A stretch of DNA of 33,520 nucleotides from Ruania albidiflava DSM 18029 (GTDB lineage: Bacteria; Actinomycetota; Actinomycetes; Actinomycetales; Beutenbergiaceae): NCBI RefSeq assembly GCF_000421225.1, contig NZ_ATWL01000024.1:1-33520 (forward strand), read 5' to 3'. The notes under the pieces are model-generated. The model did not search any database. It saw only the letters and a program-made list of their open reading frames with translations, and was not told the origin of the DNA. Below, in pieces: positions 21,904-30,762 of this stretch. The position numbers and the translations under genes were made by a program. Every line of letters starts with the position of its first letter. Positions within the stretch are counted from its first letter, which is position 1.

Positions 21904-24660
21904 TCACTCGGTCAGGTCCCAGGGGCCGTAGGGGTCGCCCGGCTCCTGATTGCGGGTCCACCACTTCGCCGTGTACTCCTGACCGTCGTGGACAACCACG
22001 TCGCCGGCCGTGAAGATCCGGCTCGGGGTCCAGATCGCGACGCCGTCGGCGGTCTGTGCGATCTCCTGCCAGGGGCCGTAGGGATCGCCGGGTTCCTGAC
22101 CCTGAGTCCACCACGTCGCCTCCCATGTGGAGCCGTCGAAGCTGACCTGGTCACCCTCGGTGTACACCGTGTCCGACGCCCACGCCTCCGGTCCGGGCCC
22201 CACCGGCTGCAGCGTCCAGAACCGGTCTGCCGTCTCCTCGTCGGTCGCGGTCGTGCTGCCGCCGACGCCGCCGCCCACGACGACCGTGCCATCACGACCG
22301 TTGCCCGAGGAGTCCACCACTGCAGTGCCCTCGGCCTCGTCGAACGCGTAGTTGAGGACATCGCCGGCCGCGGCCTGGCCACCGGCAAGTGCACTGACTT
22401 CCGCACTGCTCAGCGCGCGGGAGTAGATCGCGAGATCGTCCAACGCACCATCGAATGCCGGGTCGGCGCCGTACTGGGACTTGCCCAGGTAGTTGCGGCC
22501 CGTCGTATCGCCCAGGTCCGCCGGCGAAGCCGTGATCTGGTCGTTGGTGTCCACCGGCTCGCCGTCGATGTAGAGGGTGCCTGTGGTACCGGAGACCGTG
22601 ATGGCTACGTGCGTCCACCTATCGAGGGGCAGGTTCTGCCCGTCGTAGGAGAGGCGCTGTTCTTCTCCGGCCCCGCTCGTGGTGATCGCGAAGCGAGGGC
22701 CGCTGCCAGCATTGACGGTCAGGAACATGCTGCTCCCTGAGTCCGCCCCGAGATCGAACACGCGCGACCAAGTAGGCAGCGCCGCCGGCTTGATCCAGGT
22801 CGAGATCGACCAATCTCCATCCAGGCCGCTCAGCGTGCCGTCCGGGACGCTCACGTAGGAATCGCTGCCGCAGAAGTCGAGCGCAGAGCCGATTCTCCCC
22901 GGCTGTCGCTCCCCATCGGCGGTGCAGTTGGACGTGGGCGAACCGTCCGTCCACTGGATGATGGCCGCGCCGCTCTCGGTGCTCATCTCGTCCACGGCGA
23001 GCGTCATTCCGGTCCCGTAGTTCGCCAGACGCACGCTCCCGGCCCCGTCCGGCACGAGTTGCCAGAGCAGGTCCTCGGCACCGTCATCAGCCCGGACAAC
23101 AGCCGGCGCACCGTTCTGGCCCGCGGCGCCGTCCACACCGAGGAACAGGCCGCTGTCGGTCTCGACGATCCGGTACAGCCCGGAACCTGCGTCGACCAGT
23201 TCCCAGGTCGAGACGTCCGCAGCCGTGCCCGACTGCACGACAGTGCCGTCGGCGACGTCGAGGGCAAGTCCGCTGTTGACATTGTCGAGCGTATAGGTAC
23301 CCGCCAGGCTCTCCGCCTCGTCACCATCGGTGACCAGCACGCGGTAGCCGTAGGCCGGGTTCATCACGATCGGGACGTCGATCGTGCCGTCCGGGCCCAC
23401 GTCGTAGGTGGTGGTCGAGATGGAGATGGGTGCGTCCGTCGGCGTGGTGCGCCCGTACGACGGCGTCACCTGCACCTCCACGCGCACCTCGTCACCGAGA
23501 TCCAGGGCCTCCAGCCCCTCGACCCGGACCGTGGTCGGGCCGCTGTTGCCGCCGGTGATGACCTGTACCTCGTCCTTGGCATCGTTGACCGAGGCTGCCC
23601 CGTCCAGCGGACTCTCGTTCGACGGCGGGGTGGTGGTCACCATCTGGCCTGTCATGTCGGCGTACCAGGAATAGAGCCAGTACGCGCCATTCGGGGCACC
23701 GCCGCGCTCGACGAGCAGATCACCGAGCGTGCCAGACTGGTTCCAGAACGCAAGCTCAGCGCGGTCGATCCCGTAGCGCTCGAACTTGGCGATGTAGCCC
23801 ACCAGGGCGCCAGGGATGCCGACCTCCTGCGGGTGGCCATACTCGGCGATATCGATGGGCAGATCACCCAGATCGAGATCGTCGAGGATCGCACGCACCT
23901 GCTCCACGTCGCCGTAGATCTTGTCGTCGCGGATCAGTTCGTGCCACTCCAGCACGTCCGGCACGGTGTCGGTGGCCTTGGCGAACTCCAGGAACTGGCG
24001 CATGTCGGTGATGTTGTCCGAGAAGCTGGGGCCTTGGATCACCGCGTCCGGGCCGAGCAGCTCGCGCAGCAGGTTGTAGCTGAACTCCCACAGCTCCTCG
24101 AAGGTGCCGTTCTCCTCGAGCCAGGTGTTGTCGGACTCGTTCCAGGGCGCCCAGGCGACGATGTTTGTCGCCCCGGAGGCCTCGACGTCGGCGACGACGT
24201 CCCGGATGACGTCCTCCCACGCCTTGCGGTCCTCGGTGTTCTCCCAGGAGAACTGGTACGGCCATCCCGGGTAGTAGTCCACGATCCGCACGACGATCCC
24301 GGCGTCGTGCCGGGCTGCGGTGCGCCAGACGTCCAGGACGTCACCGGTTGGCTGCTGCGTTCCGTGCGGTGGCATCTGCACGAACGTGTGCGGATCGATC
24401 GGCGCGATCAGGTCGTCCGAGGGCACTCCTTCGTCAGCAATGCCGTAGAGCGAACCGCTCGCCAGGTGGGTGACCTCGCGGAACGGCTGGTCGGCGGAGA
24501 CCAGCAGGGTATCTTCCGGGCCGGGTTCTGCCCCGGCAGTGCGCGCCGGGATCACGACGGCGGCGGCCGTCATCGCCAGTGCCACAAGCGCCGAGGCTCT
24601 CGCCGCGGGTCTCGTGCGACGCCGCTCGGGTGACGCCGCGATGGTGGGTCTGCTTCTCAT
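21904..24660 (-). CDS. Secreted clan GH-A glycosidase with ricin, LamG-like and two CBM5/12 modules
   Basis: This 918-residue exported enzyme has a signal peptide of about 44 residues (basic n-region, hydrophobic core, TAGA-EP). A (beta/alpha)8 catalytic domain (about 50-345) shows clan GH-A acid/base Glu175 in APWNESDN and nucleophile Glu273 in IDIAEYGHP. It is GH39-like, but I cannot fix the family. A beta-sandwich (about 365-450) follows, then a ricin-type trefoil (about 455-575), interrupted by a LamG-like module (about 580-800) whose N-terminal strand block NYAFDEAEGTAVVDSSGNG comes last, before the trefoil resumes at RFWTLQPVG (813-821). Two chitin-binding-type modules (825-865 and 877-918) end it, each with WWT..QEPGDPYGPW. 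ATG 24660 has GGAG 7 nt upstream. It is the last gene of the sugar operon. The substrate is unknown. Confidence 0.85.
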   Translation of the reverse strand: MRSRPTIAASPERRRTRPAARASALVALAMTAAAVVIPARTAGAEPGPEDTLLVSADQPFREVTHLASGSLYGIADEGVPSDDLIAPIDPHTFVQMPPHGTQQPTGDVLDVWRTAARHDAGIVVRIVDYYPGWPYQFSWENTEDRKAWEDVIRDVVADVEASGATNIVAWAPWNESDNTWLEENGTFEELWEFSYNLLRELLGPDAVIQGPSFSDNITDMRQFLEFAKATDTVPDVLEWHELIRDDKIYGDVEQVRAILDDLDLGDLPIDIAEYGHPQEVGIPGALVGYIAKFERYGIDRAELAFWNQSGTLGDLLVERGGAPNGAYWLYSWYADMTGQMVTTTPPSNESPLDGAASVNDAKDEVQVITGGNSGPTTVRVEGLEALDLGDEVRVEVQVTPSYGRTTPTDAPISISTTTYDVGPDGTIDVPIVMNPAYGYRVLVTDGDEAESLAGTYTLDNVNSGLALDVADGTVVQSGTAADVSTWELVDAGSGLYRIVETDSGLFLGVDGAAGQNGAPAVVRADDGAEDLLWQLVPDGAGSVRLANYGTGMTLAVDEMSTESGAAIIQWTDGSPTSNCTADGERQPGRIGSALDFCGSDSYVSVPDGTLSGLDGDWSISTWIKPAALPTWSRVFDLGADSGSSMFLTVNAGSGPRFAITTSGAGEEQRLSYDGQNLPLDRWTHVAITVSGTTGTLYIDGEPVDTNDQITASPADLGDTTGRNYLGKSQYGADPAFDGALDDLAIYSRALSSAEVSALAGGQAAAGDVLNYAFDEAEGTAVVDSSGNGRDGTVVVGGGVGGSTTATDEETADRFWTLQPVGPGPEAWASDTVYTEGDQVSFDGSTWEATWWTQGQEPGDPYGPWQEIAQTADGVAIWTPSRIFTAGDVVVHDGQEYTAKWWTRNQEPGDPYGPWDLTE

Positions 24661-24806
24661 CGTGCTACTCCGTTGTCTCGATTCTGTGCATGGGACGAGC
24701 GGCGCGAAGGGGTGGGGCGCCGCCAGCGTGCCGACGAGGCGATCGGGCGCTCATCAGCGCGCGGGTCGAGGCCGGCGGGCACCGAGGTGTCCGGTGCTGG
24801 CCTCAT
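24657..24806 (-). CDS. Possible 49-residue coupling ORF before the secreted glycosidase
   Basis: An ATG 8 nt after the GH31 stop opens a 49-codon frame. Its TGA overlaps the ATG of the secreted glycosidase (ATGA), the usual layout of coupled genes. The product (MRPAPDTSVPAGLDPRAD...) has no known motif, is rich in Arg, Pro and Ser, and has no good ribosome binding site. It may be chance in G/C-rich DNA, or a leader that couples translation across the 154-bp gap. Confidence 0.25.
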   Translation of the reverse strand: MRPAPDTSVPAGLDPRADERPIASSARWRRPTPSRRSSHAQNRDNGVAR

Positions 24807-24814
24807 GTTCAACG

Positions 24815-26875
24815 TCAAGAGCGGTCCATGGCGCGTCGGAGGAGATGCCCCTGAGCGCCGTCGCGCAAGAAGACCGGCACGACGTCCAGCGGTGCCGCAA
24901 CCTGGACCGTCGTGCCGCCCGGGTGGATCTCTCCGGTGGCAGCGTCGGTCCACCGGGCACCGTGCGGCAGGTAGACATCCCGTTCGCGGGCGCCGGACAC
25001 TGTGACCGGAGCGACCAGGATGTCTGGGCCGAGCAGGTACTGGTCGTCGATCTGCCAGACTTGCGGGTCGTCGGGGAACTCGTGGAACAGCCCGCGCATC
25101 ACCGGCTGACCATCGGTGTGTGCGGTGCGCATCACCTCGCGCAGGTAGGGGCGCAGGGCCTCCCGCAGGTGCACGTAGCGCTCCAGGATGAGGTAGACCT
25201 CCTCGCCGAAGCTCCACAGCTCGTTCGGGCCGCCGGAGCGCAGCCGCCGGGTGCCGTCGGCAGCAGTGATCGGTTCGTACGGGAGGCGGTCACCGTGCAT
25301 GCGCATCACCGGGCTGAACGTGCCGAGCTGGAACCAGCGGACCACCAGCTCGTGGAAGGCCGGGTCGGTCACGTCCCCTCCGTGGAAGCCGCCGATATCG
25401 GTGGTGAACCACGGGATACCTGCGACCCCCATGTGGATACCGGCGGTGATCTGCCGGGCCAGGTCCTCGAAGGTGGAGGAGATGTCTCCCGACCAGGCGA
25501 GAGTGCCGAACCGTTGGCTGCCGGCCCACACGCAGCGGACCAGGTTGACGATCTCGGTCTCCCCCGCGCCCTGCTGACCTTCGAAGACAGCGCGGGCAAA
25601 CGCTTGTGGGTACAGGTTGCCCACGCGCAGGTAGGGGCCGAGGTGTGTGCGGTACGCGTCGTAGTCGTAGACGCCGAACTCCGGCTCGGCCTCGTCCAGC
25701 CAGAAGGTGCGGATGCCGTAGCGGCCGTAATTTCGCTGCAGCGTGACCGCCAACCAGCGCCGGGCTGCCGGGTTCAGCACGTCCAGGAACGCGCTGGGCC
25801 CTTCGAATGCCATCTGCACATCCAGCCCACGGTCGGCGCGTACGAGCATGTTGTTCGCTCGGAGATGGCGGAAGTTCTCCGAAGCCAGGGCGACCTGTGG
25901 CCAGACGGAGACCATCAGCTCGACACCGAGCTCGCGAAGCTCGGCGACCATATCTGCCGGGTCCGGCCAGAACTCCTCCTCGAACCGGTAGTCACCCATG
26001 TGTGGCCAGTGGAAGAAGTCCGCAACGATCACATCGAGTGGCAGGCCGCGACGTCGGTGCTCCCGGGCGACCTCCAGAAGTTGGTCGGCGTTCCAGTAAC
26101 GCAGCTTGCACTGCCAGTAACCGAGGCCGCGCTCCGGCATCATCGGGGCATGCCCAGTGGCATCGGCGTAGGCGGACGTGATCTGTGCCGGTGTGGAACC
26201 GGCGGTGACCCAGTAGTCCAGCTGGTCGGTCGCCTCGGCGTGCCACTCGGTGCGGTTGCGCGCGAACGTGGCCCGACCCAGGGCCGGGTTGTGCCAGAGG
26301 AAGCCGTAACCCGCGGTTGAGAGCACGAACGGCACACTCGCCTGGGAGTTGCGGTGTGCCAGCTCGAACGTGGAACCTTTCAGGTCCAGCACGTGCTGCT
26401 GGTACTGGCCCATTCCCGCGAGGTGCTCGTCGGGGTCCGTCTCGAAGGATGCGGTCAGGCTGTGCCCGTCGCCACCTGGGTGAGCGCGGAAGTGGCGGGC
26501 GCGCAGATCCAGGGAGCCGCCACGGCCGAGCTCGCGCAGCAGCACCCGGCCGGTCTCGTCGTAGAAGGCCAGGTCGCAGCGGAACGTCTCGTAACCCACG
26601 GGCTCGTGGAACCACGAGGAGGTCTCCAGCTCCACCCGGATCCGACCGTTGCGCAGCGTGGCGCCGCGGTCGTGAACCTCGAGAGCGACCTGGTCGTGCG
26701 CGTCGGGTGCCGGTGGCAGCAGCGCCCAGTCGGTGCCAGCGACCTCGCCCTCCGGAGTGGCACGGACGCGGACGCTGTTGCGCCCCCAGGGTTCTACCAC
26801 GACGGTCTCCCCCGCCCCGGTCCAGATCAGCTGGTGTCCACTGATGCGTACGGAGCGGTCGTCTGGATCAATCAC
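24815..26875 (-). CDS. GH31 alpha-glycosidase, cytoplasmic
   Basis: This 686-residue family 31 glycoside hydrolase cleaves alpha-linked glucose, xylose or galactose units with retention. It has an N-terminal beta-sandwich (about 1-240). The catalytic barrel carries nucleophile Asp394 in RTFWLDEAEPEF and acid/base Asp464 in AWSGDISSTFEDL. GIPWFTTDIGGF and HGDRLPYEP are further family motifs, and a C-terminal beta domain follows. There is no signal peptide, so it acts on imported sugars. GTG 26875 has AAGGAG five to six nt upstream. It follows the GH127 gene by 54 bp. The two enzymes in one operon suggest a branched plant oligosaccharide with arabinofuranose and an alpha-linked hexose or xylose. 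The exact specificity (alpha-xylosidase or alpha-glucosidase) cannot be read from the motifs. Confidence 0.9.
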   Translation of the reverse strand: MIDPDDRSVRISGHQLIWTGAGETVVVEPWGRNSVRVRATPEGEVAGTDWALLPPAPDAHDQVALEVHDRGATLRNGRIRVELETSSWFHEPVGYETFRCDLAFYDETGRVLLRELGRGGSLDLRARHFRAHPGGDGHSLTASFETDPDEHLAGMGQYQQHVLDLKGSTFELAHRNSQASVPFVLSTAGYGFLWHNPALGRATFARNRTEWHAEATDQLDYWVTAGSTPAQITSAYADATGHAPMMPERGLGYWQCKLRYWNADQLLEVAREHRRRGLPLDVIVADFFHWPHMGDYRFEEEFWPDPADMVAELRELGVELMVSVWPQVALASENFRHLRANNMLVRADRGLDVQMAFEGPSAFLDVLNPAARRWLAVTLQRNYGRYGIRTFWLDEAEPEFGVYDYDAYRTHLGPYLRVGNLYPQAFARAVFEGQQGAGETEIVNLVRCVWAGSQRFGTLAWSGDISSTFEDLARQITAGIHMGVAGIPWFTTDIGGFHGGDVTDPAFHELVVRWFQLGTFSPVMRMHGDRLPYEPITAADGTRRLRSGGPNELWSFGEEVYLILERYVHLREALRPYLREVMRTAHTDGQPVMRGLFHEFPDDPQVWQIDDQYLLGPDILVAPVTVSGARERDVYLPHGARWTDAATGEIHPGGTTVQVAAPLDVVPVFLRDGAQGHLLRRAMDRS

Positions 26876-26904
26876 GGTGTCTCCTTCGACGAACGAGCAG
26901 GCTC

Positions 26905-26929
26905 GGGGCGGGGTCGGGGTCGGGTCGGG
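26905..26929 (+). repeat. G-tract repeat with G-quadruplex potential in the GH127-GH31 gap
   Basis: Five G-tracts of 3-4 bases separated by C or TC run from 26905 to 26929, directly after the GH127 stop codon. The G-rich strand is the template for the minus-strand operon. It looks like a short TCGGG expansion. Confidence 0.5.
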
Positions 26930-28933
26930 TCAGGTCACGGGCAGGAAGATCCGCATCGTGGACGGTCCTCGTTCGGCCCACCGGTGGTAAGGCACGAGCG
27001 GCACCGCCGCGACGGTGGGATCCTCGGCCCTCTCGGACGCCTGTCCGCCCGGGTCGGTCGCGGTGGGGTCGACGGGGTGGAACGGCACTGTGCCGGGCGC
27101 CGGATCGGGTCGGCGCTCGAGGCGGACCTGGGCGAGTGCCCCGTCGCCGGTCGGTGCCGGCACGTGGGTGGTCAGCAGCCGCACCTGTTCGAGCGAAACA
27201 CCGTCGGGCAGGTCCACCGACTCCAGGCACAGCACTAGAGGTCCGCGCTCCACCGCCACGGTGCCACGGACGGCGTCGACACGCGGGTCGGCGCCGGTCA
27301 GCCGCGGTGGCATCGGGATCTCCAGATCCACCGCCTCGCCGGCGGTCAGCACTCCGGGCACAGTTGCCCAGCCGGGCTCTACCGGGTACGGCTGGCCGTC
27401 CGGGGCGGCCAGGGTGGCGCCGGCCGCCCAGTGCGGTACCCGCAGCCGCAACGACAGCTGCACCGGAGCCGGCACGTCCAGCACCATCACCCGTACGTGC
27501 CCGTCGTCGGGGTAGGCGGTCTCCACCCGCAGCGTCACCACTCGCCCACGGTCAGTGACGATGTGCAGGTCACCGGTGGCGTACTGGGCCAGGGTGAGCA
27601 GCACCTGCTCGCCGGCCTCCTCCACGGTCGCGGCGTACGTCTGCCACGTCGCGAGCGTGCGGGCGACGTTGGTCGGGCAGCAGGAGACGTCGAACCAGGG
27701 GGCACGCACCCCGCCCTCGGCGCGGGGGTTCACCGCGTCCGGCAGCACTTCGGTGCCGGGTTCACGCTGGTGCAGCGGGTTGGCATAGAAGAACGCGCGA
27801 CCGTCGGAACGGGGGGACGCGGCAACGACGTTGAACAAGGTGCGCTCGATCAGGTCCGCGTAACGGACGTCGTCGGTGGCGAGCTGGAGCCGCCAGGACA
27901 GCATGACCGAGCCGATGCCTGCGCACGTCTCGCAGTAGGCACGGTCCGGCGGAAGCTCCCAGTCGTCGCCAAAGCCTTCGTCCTGGTGCCGGGAGCCCAT
28001 CCCGCCGGTGATGTAGGTGCGCCGCTCGACGGTGGTGGCCCACTGCTCCTCCACGGCGCTCAGCAGTTCCCGGTCGCCGGTGTCCACGGCCACGTCAACG
28101 GCTCCCGCCGCGAGATACAGGGCGCGCACGGCGTGGCCGCGCAGCACGTGGGCGTGCCGCACCGGCACGTCGTCCTGGAAGTAGGCCGGTGCAAGCAGCG
28201 GGATCGGGGGCAAGGAACCATGACCACGACGGTCGAGGAACAGCCGCGCCTGTTCGGTGTATCGCGGTTCTCCGAGCACCCGGCCGAGCTCGGCAAGGCC
28301 CATCTCGATCTCCGGGTGCCCGCAGATCCCGGCCCGCCCGTCCGGGCCGAACACCTCGCAGACATGGTCCGCGGCTCGTCGCGCCACCTCGGTGAGCAGG
28401 TCGTAGCCGTGGCAGCGCAAGCGGGCGACGGCGGCCTGGAAGAGGTGCCCGTAGCAGTACAGCTCGTGCCCCGAGGACAGGTCGGTGTAGCGGCCGGGCT
28501 GATGGGAGTGCCCGTAGCAGGTGTTCAGATATCCGTCCTCGTCCTGGGCGGCGGCGATCCGCTCGACCAGCGCCTCCCACATCGACTCCAGTTCCGGATC
28601 ACCGGATCGCCCGGACTCCCAGGCCAGCGCCTCGAGCAGCTTGTAGACCTCGGAGTCGGAGAACTGCCACCCAGGTCGAGTGCCGCCGGTGCTGCCCGCA
28701 GCCACCCGGTCGAAGTTGGCCAGCCAGCCCAGCCGATCCATCCAGTCGTAACAGTGCTGCAGGGTGGCGGCGGCGTTGGTCGCCTGCCGGCGTCCCCAGA
28801 ACCCTTCGTCGAGCAGCAGCTCACCGATGCCGAGCCCGCGCCGCCGGCGGCCGGGGACCACCGGGCGGGCTCGGCGGGCGTCGGTCTGCGCCGGCGGGTG
28901 CGCCGGACGTGAACGGCTGGTCAGATCAGTCAC
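26930..28933 (-). CDS. GH127 beta-L-arabinofuranosidase
   Basis: This 667-residue enzyme of family GH127 (formerly DUF1680) releases L-arabinofuranose from beta-linked arabinooligosaccharides such as those of hydroxyproline-rich plant glycoproteins. The zinc-cysteine active site is visible, with Glu335 and Cys337 in YCETCAGIGSVM and the paired Cys418-Cys419 in DVSCCPTN. By family precedent the first of the pair is the nucleophile. The alpha/alpha barrel motifs HAVRALYLAAG and YITGGMGSRHQDEGFGDD also fit. I chose GTG 28933 because AAGGG lies 6 nt upstream. An in-frame ATG at 29062 lies inside the permease gene and gives arginine-rich nonsense. There is no signal peptide, so it acts in the cytoplasm. 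It starts 14 nt after the second permease gene. Confidence 0.93.
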   Translation of the reverse strand: MTDLTSRSRPAHPPAQTDARRARPVVPGRRRRGLGIGELLLDEGFWGRRQATNAAATLQHCYDWMDRLGWLANFDRVAAGSTGGTRPGWQFSDSEVYKLLEALAWESGRSGDPELESMWEALVERIAAAQDEDGYLNTCYGHSHQPGRYTDLSSGHELYCYGHLFQAAVARLRCHGYDLLTEVARRAADHVCEVFGPDGRAGICGHPEIEMGLAELGRVLGEPRYTEQARLFLDRRGHGSLPPIPLLAPAYFQDDVPVRHAHVLRGHAVRALYLAAGAVDVAVDTGDRELLSAVEEQWATTVERRTYITGGMGSRHQDEGFGDDWELPPDRAYCETCAGIGSVMLSWRLQLATDDVRYADLIERTLFNVVAASPRSDGRAFFYANPLHQREPGTEVLPDAVNPRAEGGVRAPWFDVSCCPTNVARTLATWQTYAATVEEAGEQVLLTLAQYATGDLHIVTDRGRVVTLRVETAYPDDGHVRVMVLDVPAPVQLSLRLRVPHWAAGATLAAPDGQPYPVEPGWATVPGVLTAGEAVDLEIPMPPRLTGADPRVDAVRGTVAVERGPLVLCLESVDLPDGVSLEQVRLLTTHVPAPTGDGALAQVRLERRPDPAPGTVPFHPVDPTATDPGGQASERAEDPTVAAVPLVPYHRWAERGPSTMRIFLPVT

Positions 28934-28947
28934 AGGGTGCCCTTCAG

Positions 28948-29778
28948 TCAGTCCTTGACGGCGCCGGCGACGACTCCGGCGGCGACATAGCGTTGCGCCA
29001 CGACAAGCAGCACTGCCGCGGGCACGGAGGCAACGACCGCGGTCGCCATGATCGCGTTCCACTGAGTGGTGTTGTTGCCGATGTAGTTGTAGATGCTCAG
29101 CGTGATCGGGATAAAGTCACCGTTGCGGTTGAGCGTCGAGGCGAAGATGAAGTCCGACCACGCCCAGAGGAAGGCGAACAGGGAGACGGTCAGCACGGAG
29201 TTTCGGCTCACCGGCAGCACGATCGAGCGAAACGTGCGCCACGCACCGGCGCCATCGACGCGGGCCGCCTGCAACAGCTCATGGGGGATACCGGACATGA
29301 ACGCGGTGAACAACAGCACGCCGAACGGTACGGCGATCGTGGAGTCAGCGATGATCAGGCCCCAGACACTGTTCAGCAGACCGAGATTGTTGTAGACAGC
29401 GTAGAATCCCATCGCCATCACCACCGCCGGGATCATCTGCGCGACCAGCAGCAGGAAGTTCAGGGCGCGTCCGCCGCGCAGGTGCAGCAACGCCAAGGCG
29501 TAGCCAGCCGGCGCGGCGATCGCCACGGTGAGCAACACCGAGCCCAACCCGACGAACAGGGACGTGCCCAACGCGGCGAGCTGCTGGTCGAACACGGCTT
29601 GATAGCCCTCGAAGGTGGGGTCCCAAGGGAACCAGTGAGGCGGGTCAGCGCGCAGGTCGCCTGTGCGAGTGAAGGAGGCGTTCAGCATCCAGTACGCGGG
29701 GAAGAGCATGATCGCGGTGAACACGATGCCCAGACTCGTCTTCCACCAGGTCCGCCTCAGGCTGTGCCGGCCAGTCAT
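28948..29778 (-). CDS. ABC sugar transporter permease (MalG type)
   Basis: This 276-residue permease has six transmembrane helices and the cytoplasmic loop LLQAARVDGAGAWRTFRSIVLP, the EAA motif that docks the ATPase. The second, shorter permease of CUT1 oligosaccharide transporters has this form. ATG 29776-29778 overlaps the stop of the first permease (ATGA) and has a strong AGGAGG, so the pair is translationally coupled. The in-frame sequence farther upstream is inside the other permease gene and is not protein-like. No ATPase gene is present in the window. Confidence 0.93.
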   Translation of the reverse strand: MTGRHSLRRTWWKTSLGIVFTAIMLFPAYWMLNASFTRTGDLRADPPHWFPWDPTFEGYQAVFDQQLAALGTSLFVGLGSVLLTVAIAAPAGYALALLHLRGGRALNFLLLVAQMIPAVVMAMGFYAVYNNLGLLNSVWGLIIADSTIAVPFGVLLFTAFMSGIPHELLQAARVDGAGAWRTFRSIVLPVSRNSVLTVSLFAFLWAWSDFIFASTLNRNGDFIPITLSIYNYIGNNTTQWNAIMATAVVASVPAAVLLVVAQRYVAAGVVAGAVKD

Positions 29779-30752
29779 GACGCCTCCTGTCGCCGTTGCA
29801 GCTGCAGGTGCAGGAACCCGAACACCAGCGCGATGATGATGAGCAGGCTGCCCACCGCGGCCGCCGGGGAGAAGTCCGGCTGACCGGTCCCGAAGGCTTC
29901 GCGGTAGGACCAGATGGCCAGGGTGGTGGAGGTGTCGCCGGGCCCGCCGGTGGTCATCACCCAGATGACGTCCACCACCTTGAGCGTGTAGATCAGCCCG
30001 AGGAGCAGCGTGATCGCTGAGACCGGGCGGAGCAGCGGCATTGTGATGCTCCAGAACCGGCGCCATGCGCTCGCACCGTCCAGCGCCGCGGCCTCGTAGA
30101 GCTCGTCCGGGATGTTCTGCAGCCCGGAATAGAGGATCACCAGGTTGAACGGAATTCCCAGCCAGATGTTGGCGACGGTGACCGACAACAGGGACATCCC
30201 CGGCGAGGTGAGCCAGTTGACCGGGTGAAGGCCGAACGCCGCCAGGATCGCGTTGACGATGCCGTTGTCGCTGTTCAGCATCCAGGCCCAGGTCGAGGCG
30301 GAGACGATCAGCGGCAGCAGCCAGGGCACCAGGAAGAGTGCCCGCAGCAGCGCCGAGAGCCGGAAGTTCGCGCGAAAGAAGACCGCAAGGGCCAGCCCGA
30401 GGGTGAACTGAACCGCGATCGAGCCGAAGGTGAACAGCGCGGTGTTCCGCAGCGCAGTCGGAAACGTCGACGAACGCACGACCTCGAGGTAGTTCTGCAG
30501 GCCGACGAACTCGGCATCACCCTGGACGAAGGCTCGCACGGTGTAGTCGTGGATGGACAGGTCGATGTTGCGCCACAGCGGATAGGCGTAGAACAGCAAC
30601 AGGTAGATCACCAGGGGCGCGGCGAACGCTGCCGCAGTCCAGTGGCTCGGGTTCAGCCGGCTACGCCAGCGGGGGGATGGCCCTGCGGGCCGCGTGCCGG
30701 CCCGGTCACCACCGCCTCGGCCGGAGCGGATGGCAGGCGAGATGCTCGTCAT
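29775..30752 (-). CDS. ABC sugar transporter permease (MalF type)
   Basis: This 325-residue permease has a disordered basic N-terminus, a first transmembrane helix (AAFAAPLVIYLLLFYAYPLW) with the usual long external loop, five more helices, and the EAA loop LYEAAALDGASAWRRFWSITMPLL. It is the first permease of a CUT1 family importer for oligosaccharides. ATG 30752 has GAAGGA 4 nt upstream. A longer form starting at 30788 would include the intercistronic hairpin and is unlikely. Together with the binding protein and the second permease it imports the substrate of the GH127 and GH31 enzymes. Confidence 0.93.
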   Translation of the reverse strand: MTSISPAIRSGRGGGDRAGTRPAGPSPRWRSRLNPSHWTAAAFAAPLVIYLLLFYAYPLWRNIDLSIHDYTVRAFVQGDAEFVGLQNYLEVVRSSTFPTALRNTALFTFGSIAVQFTLGLALAVFFRANFRLSALLRALFLVPWLLPLIVSASTWAWMLNSDNGIVNAILAAFGLHPVNWLTSPGMSLLSVTVANIWLGIPFNLVILYSGLQNIPDELYEAAALDGASAWRRFWSITMPLLRPVSAITLLLGLIYTLKVVDVIWVMTTGGPGDTSTTLAIWSYREAFGTGQPDFSPAAAVGSLLIIIALVFGFLHLQLQRRQEAS

Positions 30753-30762
30753 AGTCCTTCCC

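Noticed and set aside
19824-22013. 729-codon plus-strand open frame
   Set aside because: It is antisense to the S9 peptidase, whose catalytic triad and propeller are unmistakable. The antisense product has no domain.
28934-29062. Longer GH127 start inside the second permease gene
   Set aside because: The added residues are arginine-rich and lie within a well-supported permease. GTG 28933 has a ribosome binding site.
29779-30066. Longer start for the second permease
   Set aside because: It lies inside the first permease and is His/Gly-rich. ATG 29778 has a strong AGGAGG and the ATGA overlap.
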